A program made the position numbers and the translations under genes. A model generated the notes under the pieces. It did not search any database. It saw only the letters and a program-made list of their open reading frames with translations, and was not told the origin of the DNA. 64,000 nucleotides of DNA from Lytechinus pictus (taxonomy: Eukaryota > Echinodermata > Echinoidea > Temnopleuroida > Toxopneustidae): positions 5,758,001-5,822,000 of the forward strand of contig NW_026974141.1 in assembly GCF_037042905.1 (NCBI RefSeq). Reading direction: 5' to 3'. Positions 12,455 to 25,169 of the stretch are shown here, piece after piece; the stretch's first letter is position 1, and each line of letters opens with the position of its first letter.

Positions 12455-13060
12455 GGACGTTACAGTCAATGTTGCTCTGAGAATAATCACTGGATGTTCA
12501 TAAGGCCAACACTTACAGTCCTCTCTGGAAATGCTTCTCTTGCCCTAGCAGAAAACATCATACATCTCAGCTAATAATGACGTCTAAATCGAATGGCCAA
12601 CACCTTGTGACACCACCACCAATCCCCGACAGCCGTCTCTGCTTTCGTCGACCCTTCAGTCACCATGCAGCATAGTTAATGGACTCCAATAAAATGTGAA
12701 GGTGAAATATAAACATTATTGGCAAGAGACGGCAAAACCAGTTCCAACATGGAGCTAGCACAGTGTTAGCAGCTCCGTGGTTCCACTAACCACCATTCTT
12801 GGTACCTGCATAACACGCTCGTGAAGAACCATTTCATGCTTCGGTGCTGGCTGTTTCGATGGCCATGCTCACCTAGGCGACTAGAGGGTAGATTATTTAA
12901 GCCATTCTGCGACTAAGCTCAACGAAAACAAAATCAATATACTGAGCATACGAAATAACATGAAAAACTTCATTTGGCAGAACAGGAGAACAGACAAGTC
13001 AAGTAGTGTTGCGCTTGAAATCTATTCTGCTAGCAAAAGTAGATTCTAATACCATACATA
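12455..13060. repeat. Diverged segmental duplication B, right copy
   Basis: It carries the same ordered blocks as 7690-8280: GTCAATGTTGCTCTGAGAATAA, TTTCGTCGACCCTTCAGTC, CCATGCAGCATAGTTAATGG and AATGTGAAGGTGAAATA. An extra insertion near 12575-12625 separates the first two blocks. No coding signal was recognised. Confidence 0.6.
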
Positions 13061-13324
13061 ATTTCATAGCAAATAAATCGAATAATTATTGCATATACTT
13101 CAATTCCACTTCCTGCATGGTACATGTTGCATGGCATCACGTAACTTTAACTTCTCTATTATGATAATAAATATCTGTGTGTTAGTCGTTTGTTAATTAA
13201 TATCGTCCTTCAGGCTTTTAACATTTTTTCATGTAATATAAAGAGTTCTGCCAACACAACCCAAAATACAATAGTGAATGCATGCCAACGAGCATTGTCG
13301 ATCTACATTCTTGCTCACGGGCAT

Positions 13325-13410
13325 AGGTGCCTTAGCCGGGGATCGAATACCGAACTTACAAATATTTACTCATGTGCTTTAAGCCTTTAAACCACTTGGC
13401 CGCAGCACCT
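13325..13410 (-). repeat. tRNA-like (Ser/Leu type) relic, probably a SINE head
   Basis: On the minus strand, GGTGCTGCGGCCAAGTGGT resembles the 5' half and A box of a tRNA-Ser/Leu. GGTATTCGATCCCCGGC resembles a T arm and B box, and 5' GGTGC can pair with 3' GCACC. The anticodon arm does not fold convincingly, so it is not called as a functional tRNA. Confidence 0.45.
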
Positions 13411-13531
13411 CCATTGCTCCTAAAAAAAAAAAAAAAAAACTACAAATCTTTTCAATTTGATCAATGCATTTCTTAATCTTATTGTGTGTTACCGTCATTC
13501 AGAAAAGTCCAAAATGAAAACTGGTAGTAAT

Positions 13532-13760
13532 CACCTGGTTTGTGACAACTGACGAATGCTTGGTAATTGTATGACACTGTTTGGAACGTGAAGTGTCACG
13601 TGATACTAAACACAAATGTACATCAACTTCATACTGTACGAGCTGCCCCAGTCAAATACATTCCATAACATTTAGCTGTCCAGAATCAACCTAGCGACAC
13701 ATTATGGAATATACCGATACTAGAAATAATGATTCCCCCAAACATGCAGTTTATTTCATT
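13532..13760 (+). repeat. Unidirectional dispersed repeat, copy 4
   Basis: CACCTGGTTTGTGACAACTG, then GAATGCTTGGTAATTGTATG, CATACTGTACGAGCTGCCCC and a TAGCTGTCCAGAATCAACC tail. A poly(A) run at 13422-13440 lies upstream of it and is not its tail. Confidence 0.6.
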
Positions 13761-14128
13761 TGTCACTCAAATGTTATCTTTTATATATACTTCCCCTGCT
13801 TTCACATCAATATATCTTCTATAATTTGATAATTGAATTTGTAAATGGATAGGTGAAATAAATTATTCAACATGGCTCGTATATATGAAATTTATTATTC
13901 AATAATTAAATCCGGTGGTAGAATTTCGTGTGAAAAACATTCGCTATGCCAAGAATTCTTAAAAGTCTAGTTTTTTACATTATTGTCTTCTTCTCAGATG
14001 TCAGATTATTCAATGTAAGTATAGAGCTCAGTTGAATACGTGTAATATGAAATCTTGAACCGTTATGCCCTGCTCATATCTCTCATTTACTGAAGGACAA
14101 CAAAATATGTAGACATGTATATCATATC

Positions 14129-15058
14129 ATGTTAAAAGAAAATGATGATAAGTTGATTAAATTATGTAATAGATGGCTTGTCAATGGCATTTCGATGGAC
14201 ACCAGAGATATGAACAGTTATTTCAAAATGATGTTTCGATGTACAACTTATACTACAATGAGGTACTTTCAGTACCGACTACTAAATAAGATATTATATT
14301 TGAATAAGGATCTTGTAAAGATGAAAATAACTGTAGATGCAAAATGCTCTTTTTGTGGAAGGGAAGAAGAAAACGCTGTACATTTTTTTTATCATTGCCA
14401 TGTGGTAAATCTTATCTGGGAACGATTTACAGACTGGCTATACAATTCAACAAGGTTTAGAATAAATCTTTCTGCTGTACATGTTTTGTCTGGTTCCATG
14501 GAAAAAAAACAATGCTTTAAATTGTTTAATAAATTTGGACGAAACAACAAGTATACTCTGCTCGTGTGGAAAAGACCATACCTACTTTTGAGAAAATTAA
14601 ACAATATATAAGAAAATGTTACAAAAATGAGAGGAAAATTAGTATTATGGAAAACAAAAGACATAAATTTGATAAAAAATTGTAAATTTCGAAAGAATAC
14701 TTGTCACTTTGTAATAAGATTTCCGGACCTTGATATGTATTTCTGTGTAATGTAAAAATGTTTTCATGATGAATATGCAGTGTGTTTTTGGTGAGAGGTG
14801 ATCAATTATTGTTGGAGGGGCCTTGTTCGGTGCTCATTTGTTTTTGCTGCTGCATGTGTCGGCGCTGGAACGGATGGGCGTAGGGCATGGCCACTCTAGG
14901 GATCGGTTGACTTTTGTTTGAAACGCCCTGTAGGCCTATACTTTGTTCAAAATGATACTATGTGTGTATGATATGCTTTGTATTATGTCAATTATATAAT
15001 TGTTAAAATGTTCATGCAAATATAATGCCCTGTCGGGGAAAAAAAATGAAAAAAAAAT
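14129..15058 (+). pseudogene. 3' remnant of an L1/Tx1-type retrotransposon (RT zinc-binding region)
   Basis: The 160-aa ORF at 14129-14611 matches the C-terminal zf-RVT region of L1/Tx1 pol proteins: MRYFQYRLLNKILYLNKDL, then CSFC and HFFYHC forming the Cys-Cys-His-Cys knuckle, followed by LIWERFTDWL. The 3' UTR continues to A-rich runs at about 15040-15058. Everything upstream of the zinc-binding region (endonuclease and RT) is missing, as usual for 5'-truncated insertions. Confidence 0.75.
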
Positions 15059-16322
15059 TATTCTCCTTTTAAAATCGCGAAAAAAGTTGGATCTGACAAT
15101 CTTAAAACGGGAAAATATTCATACCCCAGCCCCCCGGATTTGATACTATTCTACATATACCGGTGACATATTGCCTATATAATTGAGAAATAACGTCCGT
15201 GAATGGTTTCATTTGATCGGGCATTCGATGGCGTGCACTTGCTAACGTATGAATTAAAAATATCCACAACTTCTCTCCATCAGTTTTGAATTTGTTTCGT
15301 TCTTTCATTTCGACTTACTAAAATACACGACCGTCCCGTACACCATTTACACTCTACCATGTCTTTATAATATCATATGAAGGAACTAAATAGAAATTGT
15401 ATTTCAGAAGATTCAAAATTGGTAACGAAAGTTTTAACATTAAAGAACCATCATCCAGCAAAATATCCCGAGCATAAACCGTCGTCAAACAATAATTGTT
15501 TGCTACTTGTATCTTTAGAATTGGAGTCCGGTGAAACACATTCCGAGTAAAAAAAAATACAAATGTCACCAACGTCTACACAATGATCAAGAAGATAACT
15601 TGAAAAAAAAAACTAGATGAAAATACAACAATGTATATTTAAGAGAAAGACAGTCTCGTCAGTAATTGCCAGCCTGTTTTAATAATTTTATTCACGTGTA
15701 ACGGATATCACTCAGCATCAACGAAAGCCCTTGAAGCTTGAGTGCCAACTAAGCATTGACAAGTAAAGGATATCTGGAATATCTGCAATAGTCAGGATCT
15801 TATAACTGTTTACTACTTGTATTGGTATCATTATTAATAACCGTAGTAGTGGTAGCAGTAGCTGGGACTGATAACAATTAGTAGAGACGGTATGATTAGT
15901 AGTATTAATGGTGGCGAATGAAGTATAAGTTGTTGCATTAGTGATAGGTTGAAGATACAGGTCAAGCTAATACAATAAAAAGACAACTATAGATAAAATA
16001 AATACGGCATCTGAATCGATCTAACGATACACATGGTACCTTCTACCATCCTAATTCGTGTAATTGCAATGGAAATTCGGCCACTGCCCAAACTTCTTTA
16101 GACAGTTAGGAGTACTCATTTATCCATTTCCCCCTTAGATTAAAATATGTAATTAATTATGTTTACGTTTGGTATTCATAATATCACCGGTACTACGTGT
16201 ACTGGGTAATCTAAATATGAGTATCCCAAATTGCACAGTCCCGTTGAATGCGCCTATGTGCAGCTTGTCGTACCTCAGTCTATAAAAACAAATAGACGAA
16301 ATATAAATATTCTTAAAAAACA

Positions 16323-16560
16323 CACCTGGTTTGAGGCATCCTATCATTATTGGTAGGTTGCTGTCTCTGATTCAAATATGTAGTTTCTTTAAAACCAGCT
16401 ACTTTAAGCGCAACCATACAACCATGTCATACTGTACGACGTGCTAAGTTCAATGGCATCCCAACACATTTAGCTCCCCGAAATCAATCTGACAACAGAA
16501 GTTCAGAATATAGTCGTACCCATGATAATGATGGTAGTACAGCTCATTCCATATGCAAGA
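16323..16560 (+). repeat. Unidirectional dispersed repeat, copy 5
   Basis: CACCTGGTTTGAGGCATCC, GTCATACTGTACGACGTGC, ATCCCAACACATTTAGC, TCCCCGAAATCAATCTGAC and a final CAGCTCATTCC; the tail half is well preserved. Confidence 0.6.
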
Positions 16561-17659
16561 AAAATAGTGTGAATAGTGCTCGTAATGATATTTAAGTTTC
16601 AAGTTCATGTTACCATAATTTTGATTGTAATTTGGCTATTTTCTCGACAATTTCGAATTCGTTTTGGATCTTATAGCGTGATGTCATAGGAAATGTAATC
16701 GCCTTCCCACCTCTCTTCATGCTCTTATCCTTCTCGCATACTCTCGTCGTGGCATTTTTATTAAGGCAAAGTGTAATATTTATCATTACTATGATATATT
16801 ATCTTCCTTCCGTACTAAGATGAGGTGCGATGGAGACTTACTGAAATAGATATATATATATATAATACGTTTGTGTTTCCGAACACATTATATATCAAAA
16901 CCTGCATATCCAAAAACAAAAACATCAACATGATTTTATTCCAAGATGTCATAAGCATGTGTATACATTGATGTTAATCATTCCAAACCATGTTGCCTCT
17001 ATCTAGAAATAAATTTCACATGAAAACCACGTATTATTAATCAATGTGTAAACAAAACATATATAATTGCTCGAAAATATCTGTATAATTTCATCATAAT
17101 TATTATGCGCATACGTTTGAAATTAAGGGAAAAAAACGAAGGATAGAGGCTTTGGGGACATTTCACTTTTTAAAACATAAACTTTGAACTGAAATTGCCG
17201 TGACATCACTTGCCTGTGAAATTCCCACGAAATATTTTTATTACAATGCACTCAGTAAATTGACGACCTGCAAAATACATTTATCACTGGAACACTTGCT
17301 TGGCATACCAACCAGTCCTTTCCTAATTTATCAGAAAAAAATGAATTGTAGAGATCAATGATATGCAATTGTCTGTAGCTGTTGGTCAAAATATGTGTTG
17401 TTTGTAAATCTCTTTAAGAAAAAACAAATATGGAGAATTAAACACGCAGCACCCCTTGATAATATCTTGGAGGTGCTCCAATACCCTCGCTTCCCAATGC
17501 CATAATTGACATAGCGCTCGAAATATTGGTTAATCCAGCGAAAACTTACTTTGTATCTAACAATTATTAATATTATTTACTAGTTAGATAATTTGTCACT
17601 AAACCATAATATTACTGTGGTTGGGGTTTAATGCCCGCAATGGGTATCAATAAAATGCT

Positions 17660-17912
17660 CACTTGGTTTGTGACATCCGATGTATGTTTAGTAAATGGTT
17701 GATACTGATTCAAACATGCAGTTTCAATTGTGTTGATCATGACTATGAAAGCGAAATTATAAATCCATGTTATACTGTATGTGCTGCCCCAGTCAATGAC
17801 ATCCCATCAAATCTTGCTCCCTGAACTCAACCTGAAGACACATGTTCGCAATATACGTGTATGCATCTCCGCCAAAGTAATAGTAGTACAGTTCAACTAA
17901 ATTGCCACACCT
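17660..17912 (+). repeat. Unidirectional dispersed repeat, copy 6
   Basis: CACTTGGTTTGTGACATCCG is followed by GTTATACTGTATGTGCTGCC, GACATCCCATCAAATCTTGC, TCCCTGAACTCAACCTGA and CAGTTCAACTAAATTGCC. It is full length with several substitutions. Confidence 0.6.
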
Positions 17913-18665
17913 GGTATAATTACTTCATTTATCCTTGAAATTTAATATAAGTCTTCGCCATTCATAGATTATGTAGATGTATGAGTTTGCTGCTTGACTT
18001 GAATAGTAAGGCACGGCTTACTTAAAACAATTTAACATCATTCACAGCCGATTTGGCATGAGATTGTATGTTAAAACAATCTGATTGAAAGACTGCAATG
18101 AATGGAATACACTTAGATCCATTAAATACCAACAAACCCATTGGGATAATTGAAATATATCCAAAAGCCCAGTAATTAGTCTGCTTTTTCAGTGACTTCT
18201 CAGTATAACATAGATATAATAGTAAGCGGAACACAGTCAAGCAAACTAAACCGACTAAGGTAAGGTTAGGGAAAGAGGCCCGACAATAATAATGCGACTA
18301 GTCATCCCAAAGCAAAAATAAGTCTCCTGAAGGGTTTTTTATCTTGAAGATATCTAAAACAGTAATATGGGCTTTGAAAACTAAATAATAATAAGTAAAA
18401 AATACTAAAATAGTATTTAAAAACAAAATTACTGCTTATAAGATGACTGGTTACAAATTAAATAGGATCGTACGCCATTTCTATTTTTGGATTCTTAAAA
18501 TTGCAAAGTCATTCGAACCACATTTTGAATCGTCAACAGTTTGTTTTCTTTCTTTCTGTTTTACTTTTCGCATTTTAATCTTAATTAAAATAATCCAGTT
18601 GACAATATGTTCCAAGTTGTTGTCATCTCAAGTTATTAGCTACTGATACAAAGACCCCCCCCCCC

Positions 18666-18698
<33 letters not shown>

Positions 18699-18776
18699 AG
18701 GCCAAATAAAGAATCCATCACTGAGTCATGATTTTATTTTCTTGATTTGAAATGCAGGCGATCTGTATCACTAGAT

Positions 18777-18990
18777 GTTCATCCTGTTTATGACATCCAA
18801 TTAATGTATGTTAAGCCTCTGGCATTGTTTCAATCCTGCAATTTTAACTGTGCTCTATGAAAACGAAATCGTACACCCGCGTCATTCTGTACAAGCTGCC
18901 CCAGTCATCCAGAGCCAATCATCCATATTTACCTGAAATCAGTCTGACGATAGTTAAAGTTCGCAACTTACAAGTACGTAAGTAACCTTT
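18777..18990 (+). repeat. Unidirectional dispersed repeat, copy 7
   Basis: The head is weak (CATCCTGTTTATGACATCC). It is followed by GTCATTCTGTACAAGCTGCC and ACCTGAAATCAGTCTGACG; the end is lost after about 18990. Confidence 0.5.
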
Positions 18991-20486
18991 TGGCAGATAT
19001 CGTTATAGTATTTGTCAATCAGACACAAGCCTAGCAGTCAAAGAAGAGAGTTGGCGAGATCCAGTTAAACGCGCGATGGAGGGAATTCAATCGCTGGCTC
19101 GTTTTTAATACCCAGGTTTCAGCAATTAGTCTTCTGTAATACGTACTGGTCGTTCGGCTTCTGTCACATTCGCCATGCCAGACACATGAACGTGTCCGAA
19201 TGTTATCATGGTAATGAGAAGGAATGTCTACTGTTTAATGCCTTGGCCCAGGTAAACTATTTTCATATATCATTGGCACCAATTGTATGTATTCATATCT
19301 TAGTATGCAGCGCTTAGAAACATTTGTATTAAGCGCTTTATAAATGTTGCATGTTAAAATTTTTATTATAATATATTTGTATACGCTATATGCCTCGATT
19401 TCTTTCATGAAGGAAAAGTTTGAAATTTGATTTGAAAAGTATGACACGGTGACAATTGGCGCAGAATTCTCTGATATAAGTAACCTCTTGGATTGTAGTT
19501 CCACAGTATTCCTTTCCTACATTAGGCATTCAAAATGAAATTTCCACCATATTTTCTGCCTTCTGGGAATGACAGAAATAGATGGAGCTTTCGTTACGAG
19601 TACATAATTGTCACCCATGCAGCACGCGAAACCTACGACTGCAAGAAAAGAAGGGACATCACAATATGAATATGATCTATCTGATACCAGCTCTACTCAG
19701 ATCAACTCTTCCTCAACCGAATCAGTCCATAACACATTATTGGGACGTACATTCATGATTCCCAGATGGTTTGGAAAACTACGTTTCCCCACCTTTCAAG
19801 ATCAGCTCGTGGATCTAGCCGTTGACATTGGACCATCTACCTGCTTACCGAATCTATGTGGAGACCAATACCATTAGGTGTAGTTTCCTCTAAACTGCGA
19901 GATGTCACCCTCTTCTAAGCTGGCTATCAAGCAGCTTTCAGGAATTGCTCATGCAGCAAGGCTGACACTCACTGGCAAGGACTGACGTCACAATCTTGAA
20001 ATAAGCCGGAATGTTCGTGCACCCTTCAAGCGCTTCATATGTCACTTGGTTCGGATAGAAGGCATTAAAGGAGTATTGTAACGTTCAGTGATAAGGAAGT
20101 GGAATCGTAAATAAAAATACTTTTGCCATTCAACAAACCACATCGGATTAATCAGTGGGTTACAGTCTCCGGGCAGAAGCTCCTCGCCCTCTCGAATCTT
20201 CCGCATTGCATGATGTGCTGTTGTGTGACCGAAGCTTTCGGCCACCTATTAATGAAGGACAACCCCATGCCAAAACAGCCTCTATGGTTCTGCAAACCAT
20301 TCTCCTATTTCCTTGTGTACTGTCCGCCTCCTGTACTGTCTAACGAGCTCGTAAATTGCTAGCCGACTTCTAATCCTTACATATATAATAACTAACTTTT
20401 GCTCTATTGGAGAAATGCCAGAAACAAAATATGAAATCATAGTCATGCAGTGATCCCCCACCCCCCCCCCCCTCACGTCGTAGTCT

Positions 20487-20690
20487 CACCTGGTTTGTGA
20501 CATCCGACAAATGATTGATATTTATCTGACCATGAACTGAACGAGCAGTTTCGATGATTCCATTGTACAGTAAGCGCAAGAGTACACCAACGTCATACTT
20601 TCCGAGCTGGCCCATTCAATGACATCCCATAAGCCTAAGCTCCCCGAAATCAATCTGACGACATATGTTTAGAATTATAGTCATACTCAT
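20487..20690 (+). repeat. Unidirectional dispersed repeat, copy 8
   Basis: CACCTGGTTTGTGACATCCG, ACGTCATACTTTCCGAGCTG, GACATCCCATAAGCCTAAG and TCCCCGAAATCAATCTGACG. It is followed directly by the 156-bp tandem duplication. Confidence 0.6.
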
Positions 20691-21001
20691 GAATATAATG
20701 AGAATCATGATAGATTAGATTTTTTTTGATGGAAGCAGGAATTTTAGCACCGCCATTGCTGTGTGAAATACAAGTGCTTTGCGCAGGTTTAAAAGCGACT
20801 AATTTTCCCCGGAGGTGATACCCGAATTATAAAATGACACCTACATGAATATAATGAGAATCATGATAGATTAGATTCTTTTTGATGGAAGCAGGAATAT
20901 TAGCACCGCCATTGCTGTGTGAAATTCAAGTGCTTTGCGCAGGTTCAAAAGCGACTAATTTTCCCCGGAGGTGATACCCGAATTATAAAATGACACCTAC
21001 A
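20689..21001. repeat. 156-bp tandem duplication
   Basis: Two adjacent copies start at 20689 and 20845 (ATGAATATAATGAGAATC). They differ by only a few substitutions, for example TTTTTTTT versus TTCTTTTT and TTTTAGC versus TATTAGC. The high identity points to a recent duplication. No coding content was seen. Confidence 0.85.
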
Positions 21002-21995
21002 TGTGTATGTGTCGCACAAAAAGCAAAAATATGGGGCTCTGGAACTTTACTTTGGTCTTAAATGGTCTTCGGAAATTATCTAGGATCAACGATTGAAAAA
21101 AATTCAATACTCTGGAATGGCACAGATCAAAGGTGTTTCGGAGCGTCACTTGAATATGCATTTAAATTGTCATGACGTTTCTGCGCCCATGGACCAATCA
21201 GCGGTCTCCAAATCGCTGAGCAGAGCGGACCGTTAAATTCACGCAGTCAATGATGCAATTTGCTATCAGGTCTATGTTATTATCATCATTAATAAGAATG
21301 TAAATAAAAACATTTATAATTGTGCTTCCGACAAAACTAAAATAGACAGATATGCATACAAGAAAATCGTTTTGGTTGTCACAGAAGCAAAAGTAAATAC
21401 AAATCCATCGATTCAGGACATACTAGAATGATAATAAATACTTTGATAACAACAGACTACTGCATATTTTTTGCAACATTTTCCTCCTACGAAGGGAAAA
21501 GCGACACCTCACAAACGTGAAACGCTAATGAAACGAGCGGCGACGCAATGCTGGGACCGATAATTGATATATAAAGACACATGTATATCAGAATCTCATC
21601 CAGTCAGTCTGCAAGCCCCTGTGTTAATGAGCAAATGAGCAAGATTTATCAAAGTCCTCTCGTGGCTGAATTCATGTCCCTGTAAAATCTCGTGAATTGT
21701 GAGACTTTCTTTCTCAAAGAATTTAACCACTTTCTCCTTGGGTAATATTGATTATTTTTGTACCATAGGAAAAAAGTAAATGTTACTCTTTTATATTGGT
21801 TATTTCTTTTGATTAAAATATTTTGATAAATAAGTGAATTTTTAACCTGAAAAGATGCCTCGAACAGAATTTTCTTCCTCTGTTTTCACTTGCAAATTGT
21901 GCAAAATTTTGTGTTTTATGCACAAACGTTATTTATATCATCAGAAAGCTCAAACTCTATACTTTCTTACAATGTCACTCTTGATATGTGGCATC

Positions 21996-22294
21996 TTTTA
22001 GATGGGTCAGCAGCCAGCTCTTTCCATCAAGATGCAAGATGAGATTTCTGAAATTTCTGAGTAACATAAAATCCAGAGTTCTGATTGGCTGAATAATGTT
22101 TTCAAAACAACAGGCGCGGGTAATTTGAAGAGATTACCACATGATGAGTGTGGCCTTGCAGAGGCTTAGTGTGGGGAACATTGAAATGTGCGTGGGTGTG
22201 TGGTCTCTATGACCAATCAGAGCGCAGTATTCTTGTTTTTGAGCTGCTAAATGTACTTGGCCTATGAAAAGCTGGCTGCTGATCCATCTAAAAT
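21996..22294. mobile_element. MITE-like element with 28-bp inverted termini
   Basis: The left end TTTTAGATGGGTCAGCAGCC (about 21997) is the inverse of the right end, GGCTGCTGATCCATCTAAAA (about 22274-22294). An inner pair, CTGATTGGCTG near 22080 and ACCAATCAGAG near 22211, makes a nested palindrome. It has no coding capacity. Confidence 0.65.
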
Positions 22295-24483
22295 ACCTCT
22301 TCTAATACAAATTATATCATATCAAAGCTTTAATAGATCTTCAGCTTTATCATGATCTAAAAATCATTTGTGCTCAAACAGAAATTAAGTTGAAAAATAA
22401 CATCTTTTGTTGCATAGAAATAATTATTATCTTTCATGTTTTAGACCAAAAGTTTCACTTATAACAAACAATTTTTTTTAGAAAATCTAAAAACATGACA
22501 TGACAGAATGACTTTTCTTCTTTACAAAGATACCAAAAACATTAAATTTGGTCAATATTTAAAGCAGCAATGGCCGAATAAAAATGGGTGTTTTCGTATG
22601 CACCAAACTCATTAACAATGCAAAAACCCTCCATTCATGAACATCACTTAGATAAAAGAAGCTACTTTTTCAGGGCTTGCCGACTGACTGCAGCCGGTGC
22701 TTGTAAATCCGGATACGGCGAGCCATCGCCGCATTTACAAGTACCGCCGCGGCACCCGAACTCCAAAAAGGCAAGGATGGATTAATGTATTCTACAGCAC
22801 ATTTATCATACACTCCGGCATACATAATTGTTCGTTTTTGTTACCAATCTCGACACAAGCATCATTTGTACCAATGAATAGATCGACAAGCACAGACTCC
22901 GCAGAGCACTCGACTTGGGCATATAGTCTTCATCTGTATGATGAACGACTGGGTCAAGGATAGCAAACATCAATGTTAGAAATACGTCAATGGCCTCTCC
23001 CTGCTTGAATGTAGGAAATCAACCATCAACCAAAAAATCCAAGGAGAAGTAAACGAACTTGAACATGTAACAAAGGCAATAGCGTGATACTTAACCCAAA
23101 GAAATGTGTTTTAATTAACGTTCAGCATATGAGAAACCAAACTTAACTCGCCAAAGTAAGACATTGACGATCATGAATATTGTAAAGCCCATCTTGCTCT
23201 TATACTGTTAAACTGTTAGGTGTGTTCGTACAAAATGGTCAAGGCATCAAGAATAAGGCTAAATATGATACTCGAATACTGCGCACGGGTTTGACATTCT
23301 GGCCCAACGCGGTAAGAAAATAAATTGATAGATGGAGTTCAGAAATGTATGTGTCGCCCCACACTTGACCAAAAGCATACACATTATGGAAACCCCTCAC
23401 TGTTCTCGACCTTCCATCATTAGCTCCACGATCTTATTCTTACGACATAATTATGTTCAGAATAATACTAATATCACTAACTATACATGGAGTAAATGGG
23501 TACAAAAGTTTGATTAATCAATTTTTTCACTTTACTACCTTATCAATGGGGCCTGCATAAACCTACAATTAGATGAACATCCATCGGTTACTTAATTAAT
23601 TTACCTAGAATTTGACTGTTTGAATCTGGATATCATCTTCTCATCATTAGCCTACTTTAATTATACAACGGTCGTCGGGAAAAAGGACGTTGGTAGAAAT
23701 TGGCAGTCTGTGATTCGAAATTAGTATTGTGCAAACTAATTCTTATTCCGCAGAAGACAGTAAATCAATTTAATCCTGAAAAAAAAAACAATGTGCAGTT
23801 ATTGTTTATTACATCCCTCTTATGAATATTCATGTGTATTCTAGATAAACTAATGAATATTCATAATATAATTTCAGTGGGAAAGCACATCGCTGCAAGT
23901 AGCTCCGTATAGTTTTCTTCCAGCTCCGTATATTTTTCGATATACTTTCATGGGGAGGACTGCGCATGCTCATGCTCGATATGTTCCCTCAACGTTGAAC
24001 TGCGCATGCTCCCTGATCCGATATCCACATAAATAAAGAAATAAAATAAAATACGAGCTTTTGCTCAAATTACTTACCGACAATCTGAAAAAAAAAACAG
24101 TGAGGAATCGGGTCTAGATCATCATGCAGAAAATTTAACTCCTTGACGGCCTTTCAAACAGGATTATTCAAATGATACCTAACAAGGTGAGTCAGGATTC
24201 GATAATTAGCCTGCGCGTTTACAATTTGAGTGCAACTCCAGCGGCGCAGCGTAGCGGACCTCTCATTAACTGCATGCAGTCTAGTCGGGCAGAAGCCGCG
24301 CGCAGCCTACCTAGGAACTGGTTAGCATTACTAGCTCGTCAGGCCTACATTGTAGGACTAGGTCCGGCAACGATGGAATTGGTCTATATTGCTTACACAT
24401 CAGCAAGGACGAGGTCTACAAGTAAAAAAGGGATATTTTTGTACAACAAATATATCAGGCGTTTCTTTCGAAAGCTTAGTGTG
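22295..24483. other. Non-coding spacer
   Basis: No gene, tRNA or recognisable transposon was found. Short ORFs (65-106 aa, for example 24172-24492) lack any domain or codon-level signal. A few GCGCATGC-containing segments near 23960-24015 are locally repeated. Confidence 0.4.
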
Positions 24484-24587
24484 AATTATTAATCCTCGTT
24501 TGGACTGTCAATAAACTATTTTTCCTCGGGGCTTCACCCCTCGGAGAAAATAGTGGTTGCCAGTCCAACCTCGGATAAATAATTCCC
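24484..24587. repeat. Fold-back hairpin
   Basis: The arms AATCCTCGTTTGGACTG and AAACTATTTTTCCTCGGGG are answered by CCCCTCGGAGAAAATAGT and CAGTCCAACCTCGGATAA around a loop of about 5 bp at 24532-24536. It is followed by a TA microsatellite (about 24610-24716). Confidence 0.65.
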
Positions 24588-24609
24588 TCTATACTTTCTC
24601 AAAGCCTGA

Positions 24610-24658
24610 TATATTTGTATAGTATATATATACATGTATATATATATATATATATGTG

Positions 24659-24702
<44 letters not shown>

Positions 24703-24716
24703 TTATATATATATAT
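24610..24716. repeat. TA microsatellite
   Basis: Long imperfect TA dinucleotide run, seen directly. Confidence 0.9.
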
Positions 24717-25169
24717 TTGTTGGATAAAGATATCATGCGTTTTTTCTTAAAACTTCTTGTTCTAATTAAGTAAGGGCCGCAAAACTGTGGGCAAAAATCA
24801 AGAAAAAAAGAATAAAATAAGATTGAATAAAGATGTAATTGAACTACGTACTTTATTCGACGTAATGACGAAACAGGTATTAGGATGTGTTTTGATGAGT
24901 GCTGAAAGAAGGCTCATATCTCTGTGTTTAATGGGTCATATCTCTTAAACTTTAAGTCTGTTTTTTTAATGAAATGAATACTAGTTAAGGATTGTAAAAT
25001 TATATACAAGATAATTTGGTAATTTTCATATTATACTCATTTGAGAGTGCCAATACCTCATTCTTCTTTGTAGGACAATATAGTCACTCTATAAAAGAGA
25101 CATTGCGATGGTATTTCTTATTACAACAGGATATAAGATCCGAAATTTCAACCACTTTCATTTTCAACT

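Larger units (their letters stand above)
15059..20486. other. AT-rich non-coding region with dispersed repeats
   Basis: No gene was recognised. It contains three dispersed-repeat copies (16323, 17660, 18777), a C/A homopolymer pair at 18655-18696 and short dinucleotide runs near 16850. The 89-aa ORF at 19608-19877 has no recognisable domain. Confidence 0.5.

Noticed and set aside
13325-13410. Functional tRNA-Ser/Leu gene
   Set aside because: The A and B boxes are recognisable but the anticodon arm does not fold; treated as a tRNA-derived relic.
19608-19877. 89-aa ORF with a Ser/Thr-rich start
   Set aside because: No domain, no start context or splice support, and no related sequence in the window.
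24172-24492. 106-aa plus-strand ORF
   Set aside because: No domain, it runs into a fold-back repeat and lacks splice or promoter support.
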